Shown here in pieces: positions 37,675 through 46,413 of a DNA stretch of 57,516 nucleotides. The notes below the pieces were generated by a model that did not search any database, was not told the origin of the DNA, and worked only from the letters and a program-made list of their open reading frames with translations. How positions within the stretch are numbered: the first letter of the stretch is position 1; each line of letters begins with the position of its first letter. Source of the stretch: Microvirga brassicacearum (lineage in GTDB: Bacteria > Pseudomonadota > Alphaproteobacteria > Rhizobiales > Beijerinckiaceae); NCBI RefSeq assembly GCF_008757455.1, contig NZ_VCMV01000017.1, positions 1 through 57,516 of the forward strand. The letters are read 5' to 3'. The position numbers were made by a program, and so were the translations under genes.

Positions 37675-38853
37675 TCAGACAAACAAAGCGGCCGGATTCG
37701 CGACGAACTTCGCCAGTTTGTCGCGATCAAGCGCGACACCGAGGCCCGGCTGTTCTGGGATCCCCAGATATCCGTCCTCATCGAGGGTGAAGGGTTCTGC
37801 AAGGATGCCGTCGACATAGGGGCTCCCGCCGATATACTCAACGAGGTCCGCATCGGGGAACGCCGCGGACATCTGCAAATCGGCAGCAAGGCCGAGTGCG
37901 GTGTTCCAGCCATGGCCGATATATTTGACGCCGAAATCTGCTGCCATCCAGGCGATGCGGCGTTGTTCGCTGATGCCGCCGACCTTGGTGACATCCGGCT
38001 GCACGATATCGAAGGCGCCTCTGGTCAACCATGGAATGAACGCCTGACGTCGTGTCAGAACCTCGCCGCCGGCGATCGGCACCGGGCTGACGCGTCTGAG
38101 GTGACAGAAATCATCGATAGCGTCGGGTTTGACGGCCTCTTCAAACCACCCGATATCGTAGTCGTTCAGCATCTCGGCGGTGCGCATGGCCCATTTCAGG
38201 CCGTGCGGCCAATTCGCATCGCTGGCACCCGCGTCGACAAACAGCTTATTCTCAGCACCCGCCGCCTCCCGCGCGGCGCGAACGATGGCTTCATCGAGCT
38301 TGGAATCGAGCGCGCGCCCGAAGGGTCCCCAGCCGATCTTGAAGGCGCGGAAGCCCTTTGCCCGGTACTCCTCGACCACGTCGCGCATGCGCTCGGGCTC
38401 TTCCATGAGGAGAGAGCAATAGGGCTGGACCCGACGGCGGTAGGTTCCACCGAGGAGCCGGCCGACCGGGATGCCGGTCGCCTTGCCGAGAATATCCCAA
38501 AGGGCGATGTCGATGCCGCTGATGGTGTGGGTCAGCGTGCCGCCGCGGCCCATCCAGAAGGTGTTCTGATGCAGTTTCTCGCTGACGCGTTCCGGCTCCA
38601 GCGCATTCTCGCCTTCATAAAGCGGTGCGAGCACTTGTAATCCGGCTTGCACGAGACGCCCGTCGGTGAAGGAACTTCCGTAGCCGGTAATGCCCGCATC
38701 AGTGTGAACCGCGATGATGGCGTGGATGGAATCTTCCGGTCTGATCTCCTGAGACCATCCGCCCTTCGGGCTTTCACCCAGCAGGGGCGCTGCCTCGATC
38801 GATCTGATTTTGATCGGGGGAAGGGCGGCCTGAGGAGGATGATCTGCCGGCAT
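37675..38853 (-). CDS. mandelate racemase/muconate lactonizing enzyme family protein 1
   Basis: This 392-residue enolase-superfamily protein has an N-terminal capping domain and a TIM-barrel. Metal ligands are likely Asp207 (FVDAG), Glu238 (WFEEA) and Glu264 (AGGE); a His-Asp dyad of the mandelate racemase subgroup appears as Asp287 (QPDVTKVGG) and His314 (IGHGWN). The usual K-x-K pair is reduced to one lysine, Lys172 in RAFKIGWGPFG. It should abstract the alpha-proton of a carboxylate and racemise, dehydrate or cycloisomerise it. It follows the GntR gene by 44 bases and shares its operon. Confidence 0.85.
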   Translation of the reverse strand: MPADHPPQAALPPIKIRSIEAAPLLGESPKGGWSQEIRPEDSIHAIIAVHTDAGITGYGSSFTDGRLVQAGLQVLAPLYEGENALEPERVSEKLHQNTFWMGRGGTLTHTISGIDIALWDILGKATGIPVGRLLGGTYRRRVQPYCSLLMEEPERMRDVVEEYRAKGFRAFKIGWGPFGRALDSKLDEAIVRAAREAAGAENKLFVDAGASDANWPHGLKWAMRTAEMLNDYDIGWFEEAVKPDAIDDFCHLRRVSPVPIAGGEVLTRRQAFIPWLTRGAFDIVQPDVTKVGGISEQRRIAWMAADFGVKYIGHGWNTALGLAADLQMSAAFPDADLVEYIGGSPYVDGILAEPFTLDEDGYLGIPEQPGLGVALDRDKLAKFVANPAALFV

Positions 38854-38897
38854 GATTTTCCCTACCTTGTTCGGTTGAGTGGAATGGGAATTGAGGT

Positions 38898-39695
38898 TCA
38901 GGACCTGTCTGCCGAATCCCGCTCGGCTCTGCGCCGTTCGATGATGGCGAGGAAATCGAGTGCGTGGGTCTGGACGTTGATGTGATCGTCGAGCGCTTTC
39001 GTCATGCCCTCAACGTCACCGGAAGCGAAGACGCTCACGAGCTTCCGATGCTCGTCTACGATATCCGCCATCGCTTTCCCCAACGTTGAAAGGCCGACGA
39101 TGATGGTCAATTGCCGTGACAGCATCTCCCAGAGGTCGCACACCACCTCGTTGCCGCTGAACTGACAGAGGGCACGATGAAAATCCGTGTCGGCGCTGGC
39201 AAAACCATAGGCATCCTGACGAGCACCCATCAGCTCGAGCACATCGATGTGCCGATTGAGGATTTTGACGGCCTTGCGGTCGTTGCGGCCGGCGACGATC
39301 GCGCGAACGGCAGCGGCGGTTTCCAGCGCCACACGGGCTTCGATCAGATGGTCGATGCGTTCCTGCGTCACCGTTCGCAGGCGGATGCCCTTGTAGGGCT
39401 CGTTGACCACCAGCCCCTGGCTCTCGAGAATGCGAAGGGCTTCCCGGACCGGCACGCGGCTGACGCCAAGCCCTTGTGCCAGATCCGACTCCACGATCCG
39501 GTCGCCGGGAAGAATACGGCTCGATGCGGCTGCGGCCACGACCTCGTCGATCACGGCGTCGACGAGCGTGCGCGGTCGCAGAGGCTGCCACCCGCTCTCC
39601 TTGTCCGCTTCCCGCGCCTCTGTAACCGGCGCCTTCCTCTGTCGCGATTTGGTGATGTCCATAAGCCGCTCAAATTTGTTCAATCGCGGAGCCAT
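38898..39695 (-). CDS. GntR family transcriptional regulator (FCD type)
   Basis: The 265-residue regulator has a basic N-terminal extension, a winged helix at about residues 43-107 (RIVESDLAQGLGVSRVPVREA is the recognition region) and an FCD effector domain with the D-x3-H (DTDFHRAL) and later H-x3-H type residues that bind a metal and carboxylate effector. It is encoded divergently from the deacylase-ABC-peptidase operon and upstream of the enolase-family gene, so it is the probable local regulator of both transcripts. ATG 39695 is used; Met12 is an alternative. Confidence 0.9.
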   Translation of the reverse strand: MAPRLNKFERLMDITKSRQRKAPVTEAREADKESGWQPLRPRTLVDAVIDEVVAAAASSRILPGDRIVESDLAQGLGVSRVPVREALRILESQGLVVNEPYKGIRLRTVTQERIDHLIEARVALETAAAVRAIVAGRNDRKAVKILNRHIDVLELMGARQDAYGFASADTDFHRALCQFSGNEVVCDLWEMLSRQLTIIVGLSTLGKAMADIVDEHRKLVSVFASGDVEGMTKALDDHINVQTHALDFLAIIERRRAERDSADRS

Positions 39696-39779
39696 CCGTC
39701 AGCGTCTCCGCGCAATGTGCCTTTATCACCAATCGCCGCGCGAGCGTGTCGAAACAACAGCCATTGACATTTCGTAGGA

Positions 39780-39797
39780 TTGTATACCATCATACAA
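39780..39797. promoter_or_regulatory. candidate GntR operator in the divergent promoter
   Basis: TTGTATACCATCATACAA is a perfect 6-bp dyad (TTGTAT-N6-ATACAA), matching the T-N-G-T...A-C-N-A logic of FCD-type GntR operators. It lies between gntR (39695) and the deacylase start (39828). A TTGACA at 39764-39769 just upstream may be the -35 box of the rightward promoter, so binding would block it. Confidence 0.6.
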
Positions 39798-39827
39798 AAC
39801 ACAAAACAAGGTTGCTTGGGGCAGCAG

Positions 39828-40868
39828 ATGGCGGATGGCGAGATAAAGAGTCGGATCCGATGTGATATCGATTTCGACAAGAACGGTCGGCAGGCGGGCT
39901 ATCTGCGAGCGCCGCTGTCCCGCAATACCTCCGGATGGGGGATCATCGAGATCCCCATCGTTTGTGTCAAAAACGGTTCCGGCCCGACCGTGTTGTTCAC
40001 GGGGGGCGTGCACGGTGACGAGTATGAGGGCCAGATCGCCGTGTCGCGGCTCGCGCAAACGCTTGAGCCCTCCTCCGTGCAGGGCCGTGTCATCATGCTG
40101 CCTGCCGTCAATGTTCCGGCGGTCTTGAACGACACGCGCTTGTCGCCCATCGATCATCGCGACATGAATCGCTGCTTTCCAGGCAACCCCCGCGGCACGT
40201 TCTCGGAAATGCTCGCCCATTTCATCGACACGACGTTGGTGCCGCTCGCGGATGTGTCCGTCGATCTTCACACCGCCGGCCACTCGATGGAATCCGCGCT
40301 GTCGACCAACATGCATTACGTCGCAGACAGCGCGCTGCGGGAACGCACGATGAGGGCGGCGTCGGCCTTCGGTGCGCCGTACAACGTTGTCTTCTGGGGC
40401 GTCGACGAGGGAGCCACCCTGACGTCCTCCGTGGAGCGTCGCGGAATTTTGTCCGTCGGGACCGAGCTGGGCGGGTGGGGGCGCGTTCATGTGGAGGGCG
40501 TCCGCACTGGCAAACGCGGCCTCGACAATGTTCTCAAGCATCTCGGCATGATCGAGGGCAGGCCCGATACCACGCAGCGCGATGGGTCGCCCGTCACGCG
40601 CCATATGATGGTGCGGGACCCGAAATGTTACCTGTTTGCTCCTGCGGGCGGCGTCTTCGAGCCGCGACACCTCGCTGGCGACCCGGTGGAGGAAAATGAG
40701 GTGGCGGGATATCTGCACTTCGTTGAAGATGTGGACCGGGCACCCGTTGAAATGCGCTATCCGCGCGGCGGGGTGCTCTGGATGGCCTCAGGCCCCGGCC
40801 GCGTGCAGCGTGGAGACGCGGTTGCTGTTGTGATGAATGATTACGACGAGGTGTCGGCCTCCGAATAG
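39828..40868 (+). CDS. succinylglutamate desuccinylase/aspartoacylase (DoeB-like) deacylase
   Basis: This 346-residue zinc enzyme has the metal ligands His62 and Glu65 in GGVHGDEYEG and His148 in VDLHTAG, with RDMNRCFPGN at 111-120 matching the D-x-N-R-x-F-P-G block of the family. The closest familiar member is DoeB, which removes the acetyl group from N-alpha-acetyl-diaminobutyrate in ectoine breakdown; no other ectoine genes are nearby, so it likely hydrolyses an amide in the substrate of this cluster. The ATG at 39828 is taken over an upstream start at 39780 which would overlap the operator. Confidence 0.85.
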   Translation: MADGEIKSRIRCDIDFDKNGRQAGYLRAPLSRNTSGWGIIEIPIVCVKNGSGPTVLFTGGVHGDEYEGQIAVSRLAQTLEPSSVQGRVIMLPAVNVPAVLNDTRLSPIDHRDMNRCFPGNPRGTFSEMLAHFIDTTLVPLADVSVDLHTAGHSMESALSTNMHYVADSALRERTMRAASAFGAPYNVVFWGVDEGATLTSSVERRGILSVGTELGGWGRVHVEGVRTGKRGLDNVLKHLGMIEGRPDTTQRDGSPVTRHMMVRDPKCYLFAPAGGVFEPRHLAGDPVEENEVAGYLHFVEDVDRAPVEMRYPRGGVLWMASGPGRVQRGDAVAVVMNDYDEVSASE

Positions 40869-40984
40869 GAACCAGACGCCAGCGTGAAGGGCCAGGCATC
40901 GGAGATCGACATTCTCGATCATGACAAGGTGCAAGCCTGAACTTCAGAGAGAACCGGCATTGCGCCACCAGCATGGAGGATCAG

Positions 40985-42526
40985 ATGAAACGATGGTTTG
41001 GTTTCGGCACGACAGCACTCGGTGCCGCCGTTCTGCTGACGGCTTCAGGTAGCGTCCTTGCACAGACCAAGGGCGGCGATGTTGTGATCGCCATCACGCA
41101 GGCACCACCGTCGCTTGACGCCCAGGTGACCTCTGCGCAGGCCGCGCGCAACGTTACTCTTCAGATTTACGAGACGCTCTATGCGCGCGACGAGAACGCA
41201 AAGCCCGTGCCGGAGCTTTCCGAGGAGGCCAAGATCTCGGCGGACGGCAAGACCTACGTCTTCCCGATCCGGAAGGGCGTCAAGTTTCATAACGGCAAGG
41301 AGCTTGATGCGAAGGATGTTGTCGCGTCGCTGGAACGCTATCGGAAAGTCGGCGCATCCGCATCGCTGCTGAGTGCCATCGACAAGGTCACCGAAACCGG
41401 TCCGCACGAGGTCACGGTCACGTTGAAGGACGTCCAATCCACATTCCTCGACAATCTGTCCTCACCGCGCGCGCCGATTGCGATCTACCCGGCAGAAGAG
41501 GCGGCAAAGCCCGCCAACCAGATCAACTATATCGGCACCGGCCCTTTCCGATTTGTGGAATACAAACCCGACAGCCATGTGAAGATCGCGCGTTACGACG
41601 GCTATGTTCCCAACCCGAAGGCCACCGGTCGCGACGGGCTCGCGGGTAAAAAGGAAGTGTTTCTCGATACGGTCACGTTCCGGTTCATGCCGGAAGCGGG
41701 CGCACGCAGCGCGGCCTTCGAGGCGGGGGAGGTGCAGCTTCTCGAAACCGTCGAAGGTGCAACCGCGAAGCGGTTGGAAAGCGACAAACGATACGTGGTT
41801 TACAAGGTCCTGCCTTTCGCCTTCCAGGTCATCAAGTTCAATCACGCGCAACCGCCGACCAACGACGTCAACTTCCGGCTGGCCGTGCAGGCGGCCCTCG
41901 ACATGGAAGAGATCATGGCGATCTCGTATCCGGACATCAACCAGATCGATGGTGCCTGGCTCTATCCCGGTGCTCCATTCTACACCAAGACCGGGACCGA
42001 GAAGTACAACCAGGCGGACCTCAACGCCGCCAAGGCCTTGCTGGCAAAGTCTGGTTATAAGGGCGAGAAGCTCACCTTCATCGTCGACAATCTGCGCGCC
42101 AACACCGATACGGCAACCGTCGTTCAGCAGCGGCTCAAGGACATCGGCGTCAATGTCGAATTGTCGGTCGCCGATTGGCCGACCGTGTCAAAGATCGGCT
42201 TCACCCCCAATGGCTGGCAGTTCTGGGCTCACGGCTACGGCATCGAGCCCTATGAGGGGCCGGCATCCGTAATGGCACCTTGGGTGAACGGAACCTCGCA
42301 GCTCAAGAAAGACGACAAGATCGACAGCCTCTCTGCCGCGCTCAACAGCGCCATGGACGAGGGCAAGCGGAAGGAGATCTTCGTCGAGTTCCAGAAGCAC
42401 ATGTACGACAACGCGGTCGCCATGAAGGCTGGAAATTACGGGCTGTTCCAGGTCGGTACGGCAAAGTTGAAGAACTTCAAGCCCTATCGCATCCCCCGCA
42501 TGTGGGGCGTCTGGCTCGAGCCGTAA
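40985..42526 (+). CDS. Opp/Dpp-type ABC transporter substrate-binding protein
   Basis: The 513-residue family 5 solute-binding protein has a signal peptide (cut expected after SVLAQ), then GDVVIAITQAPPSLDAQ and ARDENAKPVPELSEEAKISA typical of peptide-, nickel- and opine-binding receptors. The ligand cannot be deduced. The start at ATG 40985 is preceded by GGAGGA five bases upstream, which decides against the ATG at 40973. It is the first transporter gene of the operon and is followed by a strong hairpin. Confidence 0.92.
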   Translation: MKRWFGFGTTALGAAVLLTASGSVLAQTKGGDVVIAITQAPPSLDAQVTSAQAARNVTLQIYETLYARDENAKPVPELSEEAKISADGKTYVFPIRKGVKFHNGKELDAKDVVASLERYRKVGASASLLSAIDKVTETGPHEVTVTLKDVQSTFLDNLSSPRAPIAIYPAEEAAKPANQINYIGTGPFRFVEYKPDSHVKIARYDGYVPNPKATGRDGLAGKKEVFLDTVTFRFMPEAGARSAAFEAGEVQLLETVEGATAKRLESDKRYVVYKVLPFAFQVIKFNHAQPPTNDVNFRLAVQAALDMEEIMAISYPDINQIDGAWLYPGAPFYTKTGTEKYNQADLNAAKALLAKSGYKGEKLTFIVDNLRANTDTATVVQQRLKDIGVNVELSVADWPTVSKIGFTPNGWQFWAHGYGIEPYEGPASVMAPWVNGTSQLKKDDKIDSLSAALNSAMDEGKRKEIFVEFQKHMYDNAVAMKAGNYGLFQVGTAKLKNFKPYRIPRMWGVWLEP

Positions 42527-42533
42527 GAACAAT

Positions 42534-42563
42534 CGGCCGGCGGGTCCATTCGCCCGCCGGCCG
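42534..42563 (+). terminator. strong hairpin between binding-protein and permease genes
   Basis: CGGCCGGCGGG at 42534-42544 and CCCGCCGGCCG at 42553-42563 form a perfect 11-bp stem with an eight-base loop just after the binding-protein stop. No U-tract follows, so it is better read as an mRNA-stabilising or attenuating structure that would raise binding-protein level relative to the permease. Confidence 0.7.
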
Positions 42564-42580
42564 GAATCAAAGGAGCCGTC

Positions 42581-43525
42581 ATGTCGAGATTTCTAGTCAA
42601 GCGGCTTGCCGGTGCCTTCGTCGTCCTGGTCCTGGTGTCCCTCATGTCGTTCGCGATCATCTGGCTTGTGCCGGGGGATCCGACGGCGGCGTTTCTCGAC
42701 ACGAGCGCAACGCCCGACCAGGTTGCGCGCCTGCGTCAGCAGCTCGGTCTCGACCGGCCGATCGCCATGCAGATGCTCGATTGGTATGCGCGCATCGTTC
42801 AGGGCGATCTCGGCCATTCCATTCTGCTGAACCGAAGTGTGACCGCAGCCATTTTGGAGCGTCTCCCTGTCACGCTGTCCCTCGCCGGGCTGGCGCTCGC
42901 TTTCGCGCTCGTGATGGGCGTTCTGGCGGGGATCGTCGCAGCCGTTCATCACAACCGGTGGCCCGACCAACTCGTGATGAGCCTGGCGCTGTTCGGATTG
43001 TCCGTCCCTGATTTCTGGCTCGGCATCATGTTGATCCTGCTTTTTGCGGTCAAACTCGGCCTATTTCCCACCGGAGGCTATGTGCCATTCAGTGAAGACC
43101 CTTTCGGCTGGGCCGGCACCATCATCATGCCGGCACTCACCCTCGCCATCATCCAGGTCGGTTTCGTCGCCCGCATGACACGGGCCTCGATGCTGGAAAT
43201 TCTCAATCAGGATTTCATCCGGACAGCTGATGCGAAAGGCTTGAAACGGGCCGAGATCATGCTGCGCCACGGCTTGCCGAATGCGCTGATCCCGATCCTC
43301 ACGGTCGGCGGGATCGTCGCCGGTGCGCTCCTTGGCGGGGCCGTCATCATCGAACAGGTCTATTCCATTCCCGGCGTGGGAAGGTTGATCATCGGCGGAA
43401 TTCTGTCCCGTGACTATCCCGTGATCCAGGGAGGGTTGCTGTTCCTGGCGGTCATCTATCTCACCGTCAATCTCGTGGTCGACATTCTGTATGCGGTCGC
43501 CGATCCGCGGGTCCGTCTCGAATGA
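42581..43525 (+). CDS. Opp/Dpp-type ABC transporter permease (DppB-like)
   Basis: This 314-residue inner-membrane permease starts with the DppB-type first helix (RFLVKRLAGAFVVLVLVSLM) followed by PGDP, has six helices and the cytoplasmic EAA-type loop (RTADAKGLKRAEIMLRHGLP) that docks on the ATPases. It pairs with the next permease, whose start codon overlaps its stop by four bases. Confidence 0.93.
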   Translation: MSRFLVKRLAGAFVVLVLVSLMSFAIIWLVPGDPTAAFLDTSATPDQVARLRQQLGLDRPIAMQMLDWYARIVQGDLGHSILLNRSVTAAILERLPVTLSLAGLALAFALVMGVLAGIVAAVHHNRWPDQLVMSLALFGLSVPDFWLGIMLILLFAVKLGLFPTGGYVPFSEDPFGWAGTIIMPALTLAIIQVGFVARMTRASMLEILNQDFIRTADAKGLKRAEIMLRHGLPNALIPILTVGGIVAGALLGGAVIIEQVYSIPGVGRLIIGGILSRDYPVIQGGLLFLAVIYLTVNLVVDILYAVADPRVRLE

Positions 43526-44394
43526 GTATCGCCATCGCCAAACCAGAATTGGCGCCTCGCAGCCCAACGATGATCGTGATCGTGCGGCTGTTTCAGAGCC
43601 GCTCGTTCCTGATCGGTGCTGCCCTGGTTCTCGCCATTGCGTTGGTCGCGGTCTTTGCCGATGTCCTTTCGCCCTACGATCCGCTGCGCAACAGTTTCCG
43701 CACGCGCCTCAGGCCCCCGGACAGTACGTTCTGGTTCGGAACGGATCATTTCGGGCGCGATATCCTTTCGCGCGTCATTCACGGAGCTCGGATTTCGTTG
43801 GTCATCGGTCTCATGACGGCGCTGCTGACCGGCATCGCCGGGACGATGATCGGCGCGGTTGCGGGGTTCTTTCCCACCCTCGACAACCCGATCATGCGGC
43901 TGATGGATGCCTTGATGGCATTCCCTGCGATCGTCCTTGCGATCGCGGTTGCGGCGGTCCTCGGCGCATCGGTCGTGAATGTCATCATTGCACTCTCCAT
44001 CGCGACGACTCCCCACACGGCTCGGATCGTCCGCGCCTCCGTCCTCGTTGTGCGCGAGCGGGAATTCATCGAAGCGGCCCGGGCACTCGGCGCCTCCGAT
44101 CTGAGAGTGCTCTGCCGCCATGTGATGCCGAACGCCTTCGGGCCCCTGATCGTCCGACTGACCTACGTCTTTGCAACCGCCATTCTTGCAGAGGCTGCGT
44201 TGTCGTTCATTGGCGTCGGCCCGCCGCCGCCTGCGCCGTCATTCGGCAGCATCATCGCGCAGGGCCGGGATTTCATCACGGAAGCACCCTGGATCACGAT
44301 CTTTCCGGGACTCGCCATCATCGTATCGGTGCTCGGCCTCAACCTTCTCGGCGACGGCCTGCGCGACGTTCTCGATCCTCGGATGAGGACCTGA
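43522..44394 (+). CDS. Opp/Dpp-type ABC transporter permease (DppC-like)
   Basis: This 290-residue permease has the DppC-type N-terminal helix with a periplasmic loop (FGTDHFGRDILSRVIHGARI) and the EAA loop EAARALGASDLRVLCRHVMP. Six helices are predicted. The ATGA overlap with the preceding permease shows translational coupling, and the first ATPase gene begins two bases after its stop. Confidence 0.93.
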   Translation: MSIAIAKPELAPRSPTMIVIVRLFQSRSFLIGAALVLAIALVAVFADVLSPYDPLRNSFRTRLRPPDSTFWFGTDHFGRDILSRVIHGARISLVIGLMTALLTGIAGTMIGAVAGFFPTLDNPIMRLMDALMAFPAIVLAIAVAAVLGASVVNVIIALSIATTPHTARIVRASVLVVREREFIEAARALGASDLRVLCRHVMPNAFGPLIVRLTYVFATAILAEAALSFIGVGPPPPAPSFGSIIAQGRDFITEAPWITIFPGLAIIVSVLGLNLLGDGLRDVLDPRMRT

Positions 44395-44395
44395 G

Positions 44396-45397
44396 ATGAG
44401 CGGCGACATGCAGCGACCGATCCTCTCGGTACAGGGTCTGACCACCGTGCTCGCGCGCTCCGGTGCGACCATTCTGGAAGATATCTCATTCTCCCTAACG
44501 CCCGGAGAGGTCTTGGGCGTGGTGGGTGAATCCGGCAGCGGGAAGAGCATGCTGGCTCTCTCGATCATGGGCTTGTTGCCGAACGTCGTGCGACGCAGCC
44601 GCGGCATCGTCAGTCTCGACGGGGACGAATTGACGGCTCAGTCACCGGATCATTGGCGAGAGAAGCGTGGCCGTGATCTCGCCATGATCTTTCAGGAACC
44701 GATGACTGCGCTTAACCCTGTCATGCGGGTCGGAAACCAAATTGCGGAAGTTTTGCGCCGCCGCCGGGGCCTGTCCGGTTACGAGGCCAGCAAGGAAGCG
44801 CTCAATCTGCTGCGCCTCGTTGAGATCCCATCTCCCGAGAAGCGGATTTCCGCCTATCCGTACGAGCTCTCGGGCGGAATGCGCCAACGCGTCATGATCG
44901 CGATTGCGCTTGCGGCGGACCCGAAGGTTCTGATCGCCGATGAACCGACGACTGCCCTCGACGTGACGGTCCAGGCCCAAATTCTCGATCTGCTGCGCAA
45001 GTTGCGGCGCGACAGAGGTCTCTCGCTGCTGTTCATCACGCACGATCTCGGGGTCATCGCGGAAATCGCCGACCGCGTCATGGTTCTCTATGCGGGGAGA
45101 GTTGCCGAGATCGCACCCGTCCGCAGCATCTTCGACGATCCTCAGCATCCCTATACCCAGGCGCTGCTGGCCTCGATTCCCGACATGAAAGGCCCCCGTG
45201 GGCGACTGGTGACGATCGAGGGATCGGTACCAGCCATCGGTGGCATGCTCGAAGCGTGCCGGTTCTCGCCGCGGTGCCCATTCCGGCGTGACATCTGCGA
45301 ATGGGAAAGGCCACACCTGGGCGTCGTCTCGGGCCAGCAAGCGGCCGCTTGCTTTCGTCCTTTCGGATACGAACAACCGCTGGAGGCTGTCATATGA
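44396..45397 (+). CDS. Opp/Dpp-type ABC transporter ATP-binding protein (DppD-like)
   Basis: This 333-residue ATPase has Walker A GESGSGKS at 44-51, signature LSGGMRQR, Walker [13 protein letters not shown] and a C-terminal oligopeptide-type extension with the cysteine-rich [15 protein letters not shown], which in this family may hold an iron-sulphur cluster. It is one of the two different ATPases of the importer and overlaps the next gene by four bases. Confidence 0.94.
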   Translation: MSGDMQRPILSVQGLTTVLARSGATILEDISFSLTPGEVLGVVGESGSGKSMLALSIMGLLPNVVRRSRGIVSLDGDELTAQSPDHWREKRGRDLAMIFQEPMTALNPVMRVGNQIAEVLRRRRGLSGYEASKEALNLLRLVEIPSPEKRISAYPYELSGGMRQRVMIAIALAADPKVLIADEPTTALDVTVQAQILDLLRKLRRDRGLSLLFITHDLGVIAEIADRVMVLYAGRVAEIAPVRSIFDDPQHPYTQALLASIPDMKGPRGRLVTIEGSVPAIGGMLEACRFSPRCPFRRDICEWERPHLGVVSGQQAAACFRPFGYEQPLEAVI

Positions 45398-46398
45398 CCC
45401 GTGAGATCGCCATCGAGGCGAGGGGGCTGACGAAGGTTTTCGGCGGCCGCGGCAGCGTTTTCGGGCGACAGACCGGAGGTGCGCGGGCCGTTGATGGCGT
45501 CGATCTGATCGTTCGTTCCGGCGAAACCCTGGGTCTTGTTGGCGAGTCCGGCTGCGGAAAGTCGACAACCGGTCGGCTTCTGCTCCGTCTCATCGAGCCG
45601 ACAGCGGGTTCGGTCGCGTTCAACGGGCGCGACCTGACGGAATTGACGAAAGCTGAATTGCGGCGGAGCCGGGGGAAGATGCAAATCATCTTCCAGGATC
45701 CATACGGATCTCTCAATCCGCGGATGACAGTCGGGGATGCGATCTCCGAAGCCTACGTGATTCACCGCATCGGGGATCGAGCGTCGCGGGCGAAATCGGT
45801 CCTGGAGATGCTGGATCTCGTCGGATTGCCGCGCTCGGCGGCCTCGCTATACCCGCATGAATTTTCCGGCGGTCAAAGGCAGCGCGTGGGCATCGCCCGC
45901 GCGCTGGCGCTGAGGCCGAGTTTTGTCGTCTGCGACGAGGCCGTATCGGCACTGGACGTTTCCGTGCAGGCACAGATCATCAACCTGCTTCAGGATCTGC
46001 AACGTGAACTGAATCTGACCTACCTTTTCATTTCCCACAACCTGTCGGTGGTTCGCCACATCTCCGATAGGGTCGCGGTGATGTATCTCGGCCGCATCGT
46101 CGAGGTCGCGGAGGCGGATCATTTGTTCGCCGATCCGGCGCATCCCTATACGCAGGCGTTGCTGTCGGCAATTCCGCCTTCACATCCCGATGAGCCGCGT
46201 CACCGTCACGAGCTGGTCGGTGATCTACCCAGTGCTCACGATATACCGGTTGGATGCCGCTTCGCGCCACGCTGCCCGTTCGTGCAGGACCGCTGCCGCG
46301 CGACCGATCCGCAATTAAGCCCGCTTCCCGACGGCCGGTTCGTCGCCTGCCATCGGGCAGCTGACGGTTCGCTTCCAACCTATCGCTTGAATTCGTAA
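45394..46398 (+). CDS. Opp/Dpp-type ABC transporter ATP-binding protein (DppF-like)
   Basis: The 334-residue partner ATPase has Walker [10 protein letters not shown] at 50-58, the signature FSGGQRQR, Walker [13 protein letters not shown] and the same cysteine-containing C-terminal extension ([14 protein letters not shown]). ATG 45394 overlaps the previous stop, which decides it against the upstream in-frame start at 45301. With the binding protein, two permeases and DppD-like ATPase this makes a complete importer. Confidence 0.94.
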   Translation: MTREIAIEARGLTKVFGGRGSVFGRQTGGARAVDGVDLIVRSGETLGLVGESGCGKSTTGRLLLRLIEPTAGSVAFNGRDLTELTKAELRRSRGKMQIIFQDPYGSLNPRMTVGDAISEAYVIHRIGDRASRAKSVLEMLDLVGLPRSAASLYPHEFSGGQRQRVGIARALALRPSFVVCDEAVSALDVSVQAQIINLLQDLQRELNLTYLFISHNLSVVRHISDRVAVMYLGRIVEVAEADHLFADPAHPYTQALLSAIPPSHPDEPRHRHELVGDLPSAHDIPVGCRFAPRCPFVQDRCRATDPQLSPLPDGRFVACHRAADGSLPTYRLNS

Positions 46399-46413
46399 GG
46401 ATACGAGAAAGCC

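Noticed and set aside
39828..40868. Ectoine catabolism from the DoeB-like gene
   Set aside because: No doeA, doeC, doeD or ehu/uehABC genes are in the window; the neighbouring genes point to another substrate.
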